Source: Callipepla californica brunnescens (Eukaryota > Chordata > Aves > Galliformes > Odontophoridae). From it: a stretch of 64,000 nucleotides of DNA. The DNA lies in NCBI GenBank assembly GCA_023055505.1, contig JALIRH010000002.1, positions 35,473,733 through 35,537,732 on the forward strand. Reading direction: 5' to 3'. Below, one piece after another: positions 50,421-62,029 of this stretch. The notes beneath the pieces are model-generated. The model did no database searches and was not told where the DNA came from. It worked only from the letters and a program-made list of their open reading frames with translations. The first letter of the stretch is position 1; each line of letters begins with the position of its first letter. The position numbers and the translations under genes were made by a program.

Positions 50421-51903
50421 CCTGTGATGCATGAAAGCAAACTAGAGTTGCTGTAAATTCAACGACAACGACACGCTTTTTCCTTGTCATTTTTGAACAA
50501 GGAATTAAAAAATAGAAATTGAGTACATTAGCATCTCTCAGACAATAACGAGGATTCATAGCAGGTTTTAAGTGGTTAAACTAAATATACTTCACAGAAA
50601 CAAAAGTTGCTCCCATTTAAGGAGCTCGTGCTCCAGATGTTTTATCAGTAGCTCCTACTTTTTTTTTTAATTCTAGGAGCAATGTGCAGGTGTAGTTTTA
50701 CTATTTTATACATATATGTATTTAAATTTTATTACTGAAAGATAACATTTTTATAAATGTGTTTGTGTTCCAAAGGCATTAAAATAAGGATGTATTAATA
50801 AGGAAAATACCTTTTGAAATTCTACAAACTGCTCCTAGATTTTGGGTTTAGGAGCTTGTTATCTCAAAGTGGGCTTTTAGCTCTGCTTCATGACTGCTTC
50901 CTCTGGTTTCTATGAAACAGATCGCTTGCTTACTTACATCTTTAGTTGAATGATTCGTTCAATATTGCTTTTTTGTTTTCTTTTTTATTTTTTTTCTCAT
51001 CACCTTTATAAAGGAAAGAAAAACACAGGTGAACAGAGCACAAGGTGAACGCCACAGAACGTATTTCTGGTTAAAAAAAATCAGCGACCGCCATGCACAT
51101 AGGGACAACTTGGCTTTCTTCTGAGTCTTTGCAGGCAATTTGGGATGAAGATCAATGGCCTCCCTTCCTCCGGTGGGCTGTGTTTCATGTGAAGCAGAGC
51201 CCAGCAGCTCCCCTTGAGCAGAGGGATGCCGTGACGCTCGGCTCTGGCAGCGGCTGTGGAGTGGCTGGGCCGCGCTCTTTGTCCTGGCGATGACGCACTC
51301 GGGCCTTGGGAGCTTCAGTTCTGTGAGCAGTTTTTGCATGGCCTGAAGGGAGCTCCTTGGTCGAGCGTCCCAAATAAATTCAGATTCCTCCGCCGCTGCC
51401 AGGGTCGCTGAAGGGTCCTGAGGGCAGTGCCACCTGCTTAGCGATCCCAGTTGCTGATTAGACTCGATTCAAAAAGCCCAACCAACACTTGGCCGACACC
51501 CAGTTCTTAGTACTTAGCCGGAGTCCTTACTACTTGGTTAGTGCCTTAGCTTCCCGAGAAGGGGTTGACATTTCACTTCAGAGGTAGACGTACATTTCAG
51601 TGGAGGAGCGGGGACCTCAGACAAGGTATTGAACCTCATTCAGTCAGGGCTGCAGCGGCGGCCGTGCGCGGCCTGCTCCGCTGAGCGAGGATGTAGGACG
51701 GTGTGGAAGCAGATGTGACACTGTAAGCAATACGAACACGTTAGTGCTTTCGAATATTATTTAGGGCAGAGTCAGTATTGGCCACTACTAAAATGTCATT
51801 TTTGAGACCCTGTTTTCTAGGTTACAGATTGGTTCTTTGAGGGAGGGGGGAGGGCTGGCTGATCGTGCACCACTCTTTGTGCAACTTGTAAACTTCTAGT
51901 GAG

Positions 51904-51966
51904 GTTTGTTGGTTTTTTGTTTTGTTTTGTCGTTTTTTGTTGTTCTGTTTTTGTTTTTTTTTTTAA
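51904..51966 (+). repeat. T-rich (GTTTTT)n-like tract in PLAG1 3' UTR
   Basis: Irregular G plus T3-T11 units ending in a T-run and TATATATAT. It could base-pair with the A-rich tract 1.5 kb upstream in the same mRNA. Confidence 0.85.
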
Positions 51967-54126
51967 TATATATATTTTTGTGTACTTGTTGCTTGTGCTT
52001 AATTTAGTAGTAAATTGTGGAATAGAGTGATTTATTGTTAATTTGGCAGTAGCGGTTTTGAAAAACCATATACTGACTGAAACATGAGCCAGAGCTGATT
52101 GCTTTATTAAGCTAATAATGAATGTTAAGAGTACATATTTTCAGGATCATTTGCCTAGTGAGCTAAACATGTATTATAGGCCAATATTTTTTAAAATAAA
52201 GCTTGGTCAACCTCTATGTTACACATATTACAAGATATAGCACTTTCAAAAAGAAAACCTAAACCTTTTAAGAAAGTTTCTTACAGGTTATGCTTTTTAT
52301 TATAAAACCTTTTATTATAATTTGTTTCAAGTGCCATTAGATTACATATATGTAGGCCTTTGGTATAATGCTTTGTGTACAAAATGGTAGACATTGTAAT
52401 TTTAAACAGGTACATTTTTACAGTGTTTTCTTATCAATTTGCTATATTGCACAGAACCAGTGTGTCTTTCTTAAGGGTTTTACAATGGTTTTTACTAGGT
52501 TTACATGTTTCAAACTACACTGTCTTCTACTGCCATTTTGAATACCGGTCAGAAAAAAAAGAGAAAAAAAAGAAAAAAAGGAAAAAAAAAAAAAGGAAAA
52601 AAATTAAGAGTTTGTCCTCACCAATTGTAAATTGTGTCCTCTGGAGTTCTGGATGGTAACTATTGCAAAAATATTTAACACGCAGTATTTGATGCAGATT
52701 TTTTTTACCATATGCTATCGACGCTATGCTGCTGTCTGAAGTTGACTTAGGGCCTGATCCTGCAGCCGTAAACGTCAAGGGGAGCAGGGCTGCATCCTTC
52801 GTTATGTCTGTCTCATACACTGGTTTAGCAGCTCATCCTGTATTCTTCTCAGTCTATAGATAAGCCTCCGAAATAAATGTACTTTACCTGGTATGTAGTA
52901 AACTGTATAGACTTAGCTGCCCATCCTGCATCTTCCCAGTGTACAATTAAAACCATAGGCATTAGCATTACACTCAGCGTACAGATAATGCCACAGCAGT
53001 TCAAAATGTGTTTGGACAGTCCCAAAGCTTTATGTAATAAGGGTGTCTTACTTTGTTGGAAGGCAGTGTCTTTTGATAACAGTTATCTAGCCCTGGAAGT
53101 GACACAGAACTATTGCTAATCATATGTAAACACTTTTCAGTATAAGCTTCAGTGGTACAGTCGAACCAGAGTGAATGTTTATCTCCTCAGAAACACTCCT
53201 GCAATATTGTTATATTGGATCATGCTGCTAATGTAACTTGGGATACAACTCCTCTCATGGTGCTACAAACCTCCCTGTCTCATTCAGATGTATTTTTACC
53301 CATAGAAAAAAAAAAAAAAAGGACTATACTAGACCTATAGTTGTATGATATATTTTTATACTGTGACTTAATTTGTCATTAATGAACTTTGTACAACACC
53401 ACAATGTATTCATATGCACTTGCAAAAGTAAAACGTTGGACATGCAAATTTAAACGCTGACAAGCCCAGCTCTCGTTCACAAAAACAGATGACTTAGTTA
53501 AAATCAAATGTGGGCTTTTTATATGGTGTGGAGTGAAGAACATACTATATATTACTAAAATCTTCTGAATTTAGACAAAAACTGGGAAAGAGTATATTGG
53601 GGAATGATGGCACACCCAAACCTGACTCGGATTGCTGAAATTATATTTTTTAGCTAGTGGGAAAACTGTTTGGACTCGAATGCTAAAATGTTTTAATGAT
53701 TTTTTTTTTTTTTTGAGTCAAAAATAGAGAAAAAAAGAACACAGAAAACCCTGCATTCCAGACTGAATTTGTGTATGTTTCTTGCATTTAAAATTTGCTA
53801 TCCTGTGATATGGGAAATTGAGTTGCTTATCATGTATATGTACTTTAAAATGTATTCACAAACTACTGTTGTATTTGTATAAAATATAGACAAAAAGATT
53901 GCGTATATATTTTTGTGTATAAGCTCTGTAAAATAGCAATCACATTATGAAGCTGCAGCAGAACTTCATTTTAAACATTCACATCCAAAGAAACAGACTA
54001 TTTATTGTCCACATACCCTGATTATAAAATATACCTTGCTGCTATTAAACAATAGTGCTGCAGCTTCTTGTGGCCTACAGTGTTATGTTTGCTGTACAAA
54101 AATATGTGAACTCCACAAAATATATC

Positions 54127-54132
54127 AATAAA
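54127..54132 (+). terminator. PLAG1: PLAG1 poly(A) signal
   Basis: Canonical AATAAA in TATCAATAAAATTACAG at the end of the AU-rich 3' UTR; cleavage is expected about 10-30 nt downstream. The distance from the stop codon (5.2 kb) fits the known long PLAG1 mRNA. TG-rich sequence at about 54240-54290 may act as a downstream element. Confidence 0.75.
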
Positions 54133-54150
54133 ATTACAGAATGGTTTTAG

Positions 54151-57100
54151 TTAATGAAAAACCGATGCCTGGCATTTCAATAGATAACCTCGGTCTGCAT
54201 GCTCGGGATCACAGCGAGTCATTTTGCAGTCAGTTTTCCTGCGTGTAGATGTTCTGTTTTTGCATAGGTGTAACTGTGTTTGTGGCTGATGACTGGGAAA
54301 AAAAAAAAAAAGTCAGGTTTTCAGGAAAGCTGAAAAGCGTAAGTTACTGTGATTCGTGGTTTTACCGAGGAACGGATCGGATGGTGCTCCCGTGTCTGTG
54401 ACGAGACGGAGCCTGAACGAAGAAAGCAATTGCATTTGCCATCCAACTGCCCTGGAAACCCTGTGAGAAGCTGGAAGGTGAGTTGGGGGTTCTCATGTGG
54501 GAGAAGCAGGCGAGTGATTCTCCCCATCGCTTCGGATGAACACGAGTAATAACAATTTGATTGCTGTAGCTTGTAGGATAAACTGTGAGACCGCGGCACG
54601 TGTTACGGGCACAGTGTGTGGGTTGCCTCCCTGATGTGCTTCCAGGAGAAGCCTCACTGTTAGATACTGCACACCTCCTGTCTGCCTGTGGCACTGCTGT
54701 GGAGGCCTTGCTGACAAGTCTGACTAATGCACTGAGGGAGAAGGTGCCACGAAACCAGGCGAGCCGCCTACCCGCAGTTGCAGACAGTTGCAGGAGGTGT
54801 TCTTTGTCCATGTAGCCTTTTCCCTTGCACGAACTGTTTGCCAGGGAAGTAGAAGACTAGCATTTGGTGTAAAGCTGCTTCAAATTCACAGTTCATTGCT
54901 CTTCAGATGTATATTGCTAATGCTCTGCTCTTCCAATTCTTTAATTTTTAGATTTTCTCCTGTTCACTGGTCTGAAAGAAAGGATCTTTCCAGAGTCACT
55001 GACTGTGTCGTGCGCAGGCACTTCTGCTTTCTTGTGACTCCCACCTGTTTCCTCTGAACTGACTTATCACTTCTGTGTCACAGGTTTCTAACTGGCTTGA
55101 GAGAGATGCTATGGTAAGAGTCAGCAGCTCTACAGACGGAGGAAAAAGTGGTTCCTGCCTTCAACTGCTTCTTGCCCAAATTTGCATGAAACGTGTAGAA
55201 GGAAGGTGAAAACTTAACCCATAGTGCACCTCTGAACTGTCTGATACCCTGCGAGTCCCAAGAGATCTCCACCCCACCTCACCCTGGTAGATGGTGTCAT
55301 CCACCAGGACAGCATTAAGGTGTTCTCCTTCTAAACCGATGCCCTCTGTGAGAAGTGGGGGGTGGTTGCACGGATGGTATCCGTGTTACAGTCAGACAGC
55401 TCTTCCCAAAGTCTCTCCAGAGCTTTCCCTGTTAAATTCAGGGGATTCTTCCAAGACTTGGACGAGTTGGGTGTAAGGTTGAAAGTCCCGAACATGACAA
55501 GAACCTTTGTTCTTATGCCTGGCATGTCTTCAACAGGGAAGGGGATTTTTTGGTACTTCATTTTTAAAAATTTCTTATTTCTTGAGGGAGTAAATTCTTT
55601 CTTCTGCGGTGACCAAGTGGGGAAAAAGCCCGGGTATCCTTCTCGATTTCTGGAAGGCTAGAGCTAGGCAAAAGGGTGAAAGCCCAGGGTTTTACCAATG
55701 TACTGAGGGGCCTTCAAGCTCAATGAATTCTTTTCCACATCTTGCATCTTCCTTTGGGAAGAAAAGAAATTGTGCTTTGTTAAAAGGGACGTTCAGAAAG
55801 ATGACCAGAGTTATACAAAGCCACAGCCATCCTTCCCTCTCCTGTAGACACCCCTATCCAAAACTGTTAGACCTGCAAGAACTGAGCAGCTACATACTGT
55901 TGGCTTCCCTCCTTTGCAAATCAAAACGTGGTATTACGCCGGATAGAAATTTGGTTTTCCAAAGTGGCGGTTGCTGTAGTTGGCACAGCAAGGGCCTGCG
56001 ATCCCAAACAGGCAGCAAGTAGGCCAGCAAGATAAGCTGCATTATAACATTTAGTCCGTGCTTACAAGTTTGAGAAACGCTGTAGGGGATTAAATGGTGC
56101 TGCTTATCGCTACTGGCTAGTGCCCTCGGCAAGTAGGCAGCAGTGCCTTACTTCCATTTGTTGAACAGCAGAGGAGACAGTGATGTCGGAAGAGACAGCC
56201 CACAGTGATGTGGAGCACCAAGTTCTTGGTCACGTGTTCTATACCAGGTAATTCAGCTGCGCTGCTTTCCACTGTTGCACTGCACAAAGAAGAAATGTTC
56301 AGTGTAATTTCATACACAAGTGTGCATGTATGTGTCTGTATGCACGCATGGGAAAAGCTGAGGAATGCGTTTTGTACCACTTCAAAGAATTTAAGTGTGG
56401 AACTTCGGTGCTTTCCAAGTCCCAGTTGAATCACGCAGTTGGTAAATGCATCTCCTAGTTAACGCAGTGCTTGGTTTCCCAGACACCTTGGAAGAGCTTC
56501 TTCCAATTAGTCCATTTATCTACAGGAGACAGCAGCTTATCTGCAGGGTGCACAGCCCCTGCGAGGAAGGTGTTTGTCAGCTCTCCCCGTGTAGTATTAG
56601 ATAGAAATTTGGTAGAAGAGTTTTGCAGGCAGTGCTTTTGAATTTAAGCTCAGCTCTGCTTATTTTTAATTAATAAGTTCTTCAGTTGTGATGTTAACCC
56701 ACCGCACCAGGGTCCCTGCTCCATTTGCAGTCAGAGAGCACGGTGAATGGGCCGTGACCCCTCCTCTGTTCACCTTCAGATGCCTCCAGGTAACACCTCA
56801 GCACTGCAGCAGGGACAAACAGCCGAACTCTAAAATACAAGCTGTATTCACTTGTTTGTCCTTGCTGTCACTTAAGCAGTCTTCCATGGCCTGTCCTCAG
56901 AGCAGGCTGTGTTTGACTGGCATCAAATGGCAATATTGCTTACACCTTGGTAGCAGAGTTGTCCCCTGTTTTGCACATCTATGAACAGCAGCAGTAACTA
57001 ACAGCAGTGGCAGGTGGAGTTCTTGGAGTACAGCTGAGATACCCACAGGTGATGCTGTGCTTCTTGAAGCATGGCCAAGGCTGGGAAGCTGCTGCAGCAC

Positions 57101-58980
57101 CAGACGTACATTTTATTGTAGAAGCGTGTCACAGATGTGTGGGATATAAAAATCCTGCTGCAAGTTACTGGCACTGCCACGCATTACAGCCCTCAGGACA
57201 CAGGCTGTATGCTGTTGTTACTACTAGAAGCTCTCGTTACACGTTTGTTCTTAATGACACTTAGCAGCAGCCAGAGCTCAAGTCATGCTGCAGTTCACTG
57301 CTGGTAAGCACTGGTTCACACAGTTCCTTACCTTGCTGTGGAAATCACAGCAACATGGGAACAGCACGGCTGAAGGCCTCCCTGGGTGCACAGTGTGGGT
57401 CCTCCTGGGAGGAACAGCAGAGCTGGATGTGGCTGGGAGGTGTGGCAAGGATGCCCTGCAGTGGTTGTGTCCCAAGGGAAACAACTGGGCACATCACTCA
57501 TCAGAGCACAAGGAAATTTGTTCTGTAAAGGATAAAAAGCTTTGCTGGTTTTAAACTGGCTCTAACTGCTTTTACAATAAAATAAATCAGATGCCCCTAT
57601 GCTCCAGCCTTCAGCTTGAGAAGAGTTGGCTGCAGTGAAGTCTGCACCAGCCCCAAAATACACCCCTCTTCCTGTTCAAGAAGTTCAGTGTGTTCCCAAA
57701 GAGTATTCCCAAAGAGCAACACAACCTTGCTGTGAGGGGAGAAAAGCAGAAAGGTTTTCAGCAGAAAAGGAAAGTTACTGAAAAAAAAAAAAAAAAAAAG
57801 GACATGAAGCTTGGAAAAAAATACAGATGGCATGGAAAGCTTGCCATGCTATCCTGAATGAGACTGCAGGCTAAGAAATTAGGGAGAAGCCCTAATACTT
57901 AACCACCCTCTCTTTTTTGTTACTTTGTTCTGCATCTCATAGAATCACACTCCTGTAATTGCTGAGCAAGTCTGCTCACAGACCCTTCATCCACATCTTC
58001 TCCCACTTGCTCCTCTTCCTCACCCAACCTTCCCTGTTCAGCTTCTCCATGACCTTAACACAGAAAAAAGAGCTTGCAGCACGTATACTTTCCCCATAAG
58101 AAGAGATAAAAACCTTGAGGAATTAGAGCCTTTAAGGGTCACTTACCAAAAATGCACTTCTGGTGATTTTACACAGAGCCACCTTCGTGCTGCCATACAA
58201 CCCTGGGTCCTGCTGGGACCTGATGTCTGTACTGATTGCTTCAGGGTGTATTTAAAGCTGCAGTGAAGTTCCTTGCTGGTGTCCTCCACCGCCCCCAGGT
58301 GACCCAGCATGACTGATGTCAGAGCAGGGCCCTATCCCTGTGAGAGTCTCCTGCACCCCTAGCCCTCCCGACCTCTACCTCGATAACAACTCCCACTGTA
58401 CATTAGCACCTATTTATCTAAATCTCCCCCAGCTGATTTGCTTCACATCGCTGGGTGTTAACCCAGGTTTTCCATCCTCATTCATCTCTTGTTGACATCC
58501 AGATGAAGGACCTGAAGGATAAGGAGATGGGAAATGGGGACAAAACTTTCCAAGGTATTTGTCTACCCCTCCTGTCACATGTGAGTTGCAGGTCCTTCTT
58601 AAACTCACTTTTAAATTGAGTTATGCCTACCATAAGCTTACCAAGTGCCAGCGCTTCCCATCTCAGCTGTGTCCTCTGAGAAGGACTCTGAGTTCTTCAG
58701 TGCATCTGACAACTACCATTGTTGTCTACAACCCCAGCAAAAGTGTATTCACTTTATTTAGTACCACGGCATTTTGCTGGAGATATTCAATGAGTAAAGT
58801 ATCTTTCTCATCTCTTGTGATTATAAATCATGTGAAACGCACGTGAACTAATACATTTTAGTTTAAGAGCCTTTACTTCCTAGAGACTGACTTAAGGGTG
58901 GAAGAAGAGTGTTCTCAGGTGAGCCTGATTCATCTCATTGAGACAGATGCGGATCATTTGGGAGCGGGAGGGGAAAGTTG
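54151..58980. other. PLAG1-MOS intergenic region
   Basis: About 4.8 kb without a recognisable gene. Short open frames on both strands (for example 54362-54811 minus and 55609-56022 plus) have no family features. A pure 19-nt A-run lies at 57781-57799. I see no clear CR1 copy, LTR or RNA gene. The proximal end probably includes PLAG1 termination sequence and the distal end MOS regulatory sequence. Confidence 0.6.
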
Positions 58981-58990
58981 TGCAGAGAGG

Positions 58991-58997
58991 ATAAAAG
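58991..58997 (+). promoter_or_regulatory. MOS: Possible TATA-like element of MOS
   Basis: ATAAAAG lies 70-76 nt before the MOS ATG. If it is used, transcription would start at about 59020-59027, downstream of the in-frame ATG at 59010, which would leave 59067 as the first usable start. This is a weak match and inference only. Confidence 0.3.
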
Positions 58998-59066
58998 AGC
59001 CTTTGGGAAATGCCACAAAGAAGCTTTCCAGTCTCCTGTCCTAGTAACTGTTTCTGGCATCTTATT

Positions 59067-60116
59067 ATGCCATCACCTATTCCTTTTAATAGCTTTATTC
59101 CTCTGGAGCTTTCCCCATCTGCAGACTTGAGACCTTGCAGCAGCCCCGTAGTTATCCCTGGCAAAGATGGGAAAGCCTTCCTAGGAGGGACCCCCTCACC
59201 CAGGACACGCCGCCTGCCCCCACGCTTGGCCTGGTGCTCCATTGACTGGGATCGGCTCTGCCTCCTGCAGCCCCTGGGCTCTGGGGGCTTTGGGGCCGTC
59301 TACAAGGCCACCTACCATGGTGTGACTGTGGCTGTGAAGCAGGTAAAGAAGAGCAGCAAAAACCGGCTGGCGTCCCGACAGAGCTTCTGGGCTGAGCTGA
59401 ACGTAGCCCGACTGCAGCATGATAACGTGGTGCGTGTGGTGGCTGCCAGCACGTGTGCCCCTGCCAGCCTGAACAGCCTGGGCACCATCATCATGGAGTA
59501 CGTGGGCAACGTCACCCTGCACCATGTCATCTACGGCACTAGAGATGTGTGGAGGCAGAGCGAGGAGGAGGAAGGAGGATGTGGGAGGAAGGCTCCGAGC
59601 ATGGAGGAGGCCGTGTGCTACTCGTGTGACATTGTGACTGGCTTAGCCTTCCTTCACTCGCAGGGCATCGTGCACCTCGACCTGAAGCCTGCCAACATCC
59701 TCATCACTGAGCAGGGAGCGTGCAAGATCGGAGACTTCGGCTGCTCCCAGAGACTGGAGGACGGCACGTCCCAGAGCCACCACGTTTGCCAGCAAGGGGG
59801 CACGTACACCCACCGTGCCCCTGAGCTCCTCAAGGGCGAGAGAGTCACTGCCAAAGCAGACATCTACTCCTTCGCCATCACGCTGTGGCAGATCGTCATG
59901 CGGGAGCAGCCCTACCTGGGCGAGCGGCAGCACGTGCTCTATGCTGTGGTAGCCTACAACCTGCGCCCTTCTCTGGCGGCCGCCATCTTCCACGAGTCAC
60001 CGGTGGGACAAAGGCTTCGGAGCATCATCAGCTGCTGCTGGAAGGCCGACGTAGAGGAGCGCCTCAGTGCAGCCCAGCTGCTGCCCAGCCTCACGGCCCT
60101 GAAGGGGAACCTCTAG
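59067..60116 (+). CDS. MOS: MOS serine/threonine kinase (intronless)
   Basis: A 349-residue single-exon kinase. In oocytes MOS is the MAPKKK that phosphorylates MEK1, activates ERK and, as cytostatic factor, holds the egg at metaphase II. Kinase landmarks: glycine loop GSGGFGAV (71-78), VAVK lysine K91, helix-C glutamate E110, catalytic loop HLDLKPAN (203-210, D205, with the family's HLD in place of HRD), DFG 223-225, APE 251-253, and [11 protein letters not shown] (265-275). The N-terminus MPSP carries the family's Pro2 and Ser3, which control protein stability. That is why I start at 59067 rather than at the in-frame ATG at 59010, which would add 19 unrelated residues. It matches chicken c-mos as I remember it with scattered substitutions, so the bird is close to chicken. 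The frame is intact; it sits downstream of PLAG1 on the same strand, as in mammals. Confidence 0.98.
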   Translation: MPSPIPFNSFIPLELSPSADLRPCSSPVVIPGKDGKAFLGGTPSPRTRRLPPRLAWCSIDWDRLCLLQPLGSGGFGAVYKATYHGVTVAVKQVKKSSKNRLASRQSFWAELNVARLQHDNVVRVVAASTCAPASLNSLGTIIMEYVGNVTLHHVIYGTRDVWRQSEEEEGGCGRKAPSMEEAVCYSCDIVTGLAFLHSQGIVHLDLKPANILITEQGACKIGDFGCSQRLEDGTSQSHHVCQQGGTYTHRAPELLKGERVTAKADIYSFAITLWQIVMREQPYLGERQHVLYAVVAYNLRPSLAAAIFHESPVGQRLRSIISCCWKADVEERLSAAQLLPSLTALKGNL

Positions 60117-60196
60117 GGGAGCTCAAGGTTACCTTCATCTTCTTTCCCTCCGCTTTTCCTTTGAAATAATGAATGTAGCCTCTTTGACTTTGATAC

Positions 60197-60205
60197 TTTT
60201 TTTAT
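60197..60205 (+). promoter_or_regulatory. MOS: Cytoplasmic polyadenylation element in MOS 3' UTR
   Basis: TTTTTTTAT contains the CPE consensus TTTTTAT, 34 nt before the AATAAA. This is within the range CPEB needs for masked-mRNA polyadenylation during oocyte maturation, a control established for MOS in frog and mouse. Confidence 0.65.
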
Positions 60206-60238
60206 ACATATAAAAAAAAAGATGTTTTGTTATAAGAA

Positions 60239-60244
60239 AATAAA
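60239..60244 (+). terminator. MOS: MOS poly(A) signal
   Basis: Canonical AATAAA in AAGAAAATAAAGGCATTG, 123 nt after the stop codon. Confidence 0.8.
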
Positions 60245-60265
60245 GGCATTGAACAAAATCTTTTT

Positions 60266-62029
60266 TTAAACTGTAGAGGGGATGCAGGTGTGAGGATCAA
60301 GGTGTTGGTGAGAATATGGCTTTTTTTTTTTTGTGGCTCTTCTTAGTTGATCTCTGGTATGCCACCTCACGTAGAACAAAAACTGGGGACAAAGAGAGAA
60401 ACTGTTTTCATGTACAAAAGAGTGCTGTTTCTGGATGACGTTTTGTATGTAATATTTTCTGGTATTTCCAAATTTGAGACACGTGTAGTTCTTCAGATTA
60501 ACTAGGCCTGTGCATCTGAGCTTTTTGTAAACGAATACAGAGTGCTGATGTTTGTTGTTGTCTATCCTTTCCCCGTTCTTAGATATAAGCGTATCGTTTC
60601 TGAAGTGGAAGGTGTAAAATACCTTATCTCCCTGTGGGAAGGAGGGGCCTTCTTACACTGAATGCCTCTGACTGACAAGAAGGTGGACATATTAACAACC
60701 TGTTCTTTTTCTAACTTCTAGCCTTTCCATGCTTCCAGGTGTTTGTTGGAACTTGCTAGCTGGTATATTGTGAACTGTGTCATCTGAAGGATTACTAGAG
60801 AATGTTGTGGGGAACAGAAAGTTCCTAGATCTTGCAGATAGAGCAAATTAAATATATATATATATATTATGTATGAACTGTCGGGGGGATGCATAGATGC
60901 AGAAACCTCAAACTGTGGAAAGAGGGCAAGAAATTACTTTCTCTTCTTAATATGTGGGTCAGTACCAGATAAGATACCAAAGGGACTGAAGAGGAAGATT
61001 GTTTAACGCAGTAATGATGATACTTTGCCAGTGCTTAAAATGTACGTTGTTGAACAAACCTCTGCTCACGACTGCACTGTTTCTTATCTACTGTCTTTCC
61101 TAATCTGGTTGTAACGTGCCTGGGAAAGGAACTGCTCTAGGCTATGCTATAGACAGAGTGCTCTGGTTTTTGATTTATCAAAGCTAATCATATAGATCTG
61201 TCTAGAGCTCAGCCCTTATCAGGAATTACAAAGATCTGGCTGCCGTAGCTGATATTGTCTTAGAAAGGAAGCACAGTTCGAGAATGACAGGAGAGCAGGG
61301 GAGATGATTTGATCCAACTGTTTTCTTTCCCTTTCCTTCTACTTTCTTCCATTCTGGGGGAAAAATATCCTAGAGGAATTGATCATTTTTCCTGGTTTCT
61401 GACACACATCTGTTCTTGGCCACATGAGATCCTGGAAATGAGCAACTACATGAATTTGAGATGATTCTGTAGGTCTTCATGGCATTTGAGTTGGTCCCTG
61501 AAAATGAATGCTTTATAAAGCAGAGCTAAGCTTAACTCTTTCTTTCTTTCCTGTCCCTCCTAAGTGGAACTAAAAATGCCTGTTGGAATTGAGGAAATGT
61601 AATTTCTTTTGTGTTTTCTCTGTCGAAATAATTATGCTGTAAAGCCAGAACTTGTTTTTCATGTTGCATAACTTTTCGTGATGAATGGTTACTATCTTAG
61701 GAGAGTTATCATAATAAGTCAGTTCCTCTCTAAAATGATTAGCTTAGGGCACATAAAATAAACTGTCAGATAAAACCATTGGTACATCTCATGTTAACTT
61801 CAAGCTGTAGACAGAAGGTTTACCCCAGTCCTCAAGAACACCAATCACCAAGAACACTGTTAAAAATAAAGTTTTCAGTAGTTTCTAGATGTTTGTGTGT
61901 TGTATTTAATCAGTTTGTCTCAGCTGATAAAATAAACTGCTTAGGAACTCGGTGTTTTGTGCTCATTGATGTTATTGGATCTTGTTGAAAAACACAGCAT
62001 CGCTCTCAAAGTAAGTGATGAAATGATGA
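60266..62029. other. Intergenic region downstream of MOS
   Basis: AT-rich sequence with a (TA)n run at 60852-60867. No gene, RNA or recognisable repeat was seen. The next gene in the amniote order would be RPS20, but none of its exons is visible here. Confidence 0.55.
60852..60867 (+). repeat. (TA)n microsatellite
   Basis: Eight AT dinucleotide units in intergenic DNA. Confidence 0.85.

Larger units (their letters stand above)
4150..54150 (+). other. PLAG1: PLAG1 transcription unit
   Basis: The gene spans about 50 kb. The inferred exons are: non-coding exon about 4150-4307, probable non-coding exon 32499-32721, coding exon 46735-47093, and terminal exon 47660 to about 54150. Two long introns of 28.2 and 14.0 kb and one short one of 566 nt separate them. 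This matches the mammalian gene, which has non-coding 5' exons, two coding exons and a very long 3' UTR. A further small alternative leader exon, known in mammals, could not be located. The transcription start is approximate. Confidence 0.8.
48924..54150 (+). other. PLAG1: PLAG1 3' untranslated region
   Basis: About 5.2 kb of AU-rich sequence without recognisable coding frames lies between the stop and the poly(A) signal, as in the mammalian gene. It contains three miR-181-type seed complements (50072, 52119, 53172), an A-rich CAAAAA tract (50352-50420), a T-rich GTTTT tract (51904-51966) and other A-runs (52552-52605, 53306-53321). A locally GC-rich stretch at about 51100-51720 ends in a CpG-dense patch. 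Internal AATAAA motifs (for example near 52195 and 52872) could give shorter 3' ends. Confidence 0.85.
60117..60265 (+). other. MOS: MOS 3' untranslated region
   Basis: A short AU-rich 3' UTR of about 150 nt. It contains a TGAATGTA (60170-60177, a miR-181-type seed complement), a U-run CPE-like motif and an AATAAA. A short 3' UTR with a CPE is the pattern known from the MOS mRNAs of other vertebrates. Confidence 0.75.

Noticed and set aside
55609..56022. A 137-codon plus-strand frame between PLAG1 and MOS, and similar frames nearby
   Set aside because: No domain, signal or recognisable family, and unremarkable length for intergenic DNA of this composition.
57600..57799. A processed retroposon ending in the 19-nt A-run at 57781-57799
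   Set aside because: The sequence before the A-run matches no gene or SINE that I recognise and I could see no target-site duplication, so a simple A-tract is the safer reading.
57930..57960. A possible inverted CR1 start (CATAGAATCACAC)
   Set aside because: Only about a dozen bases resemble the CR1 terminus, and the following sequence does not continue as CR1.
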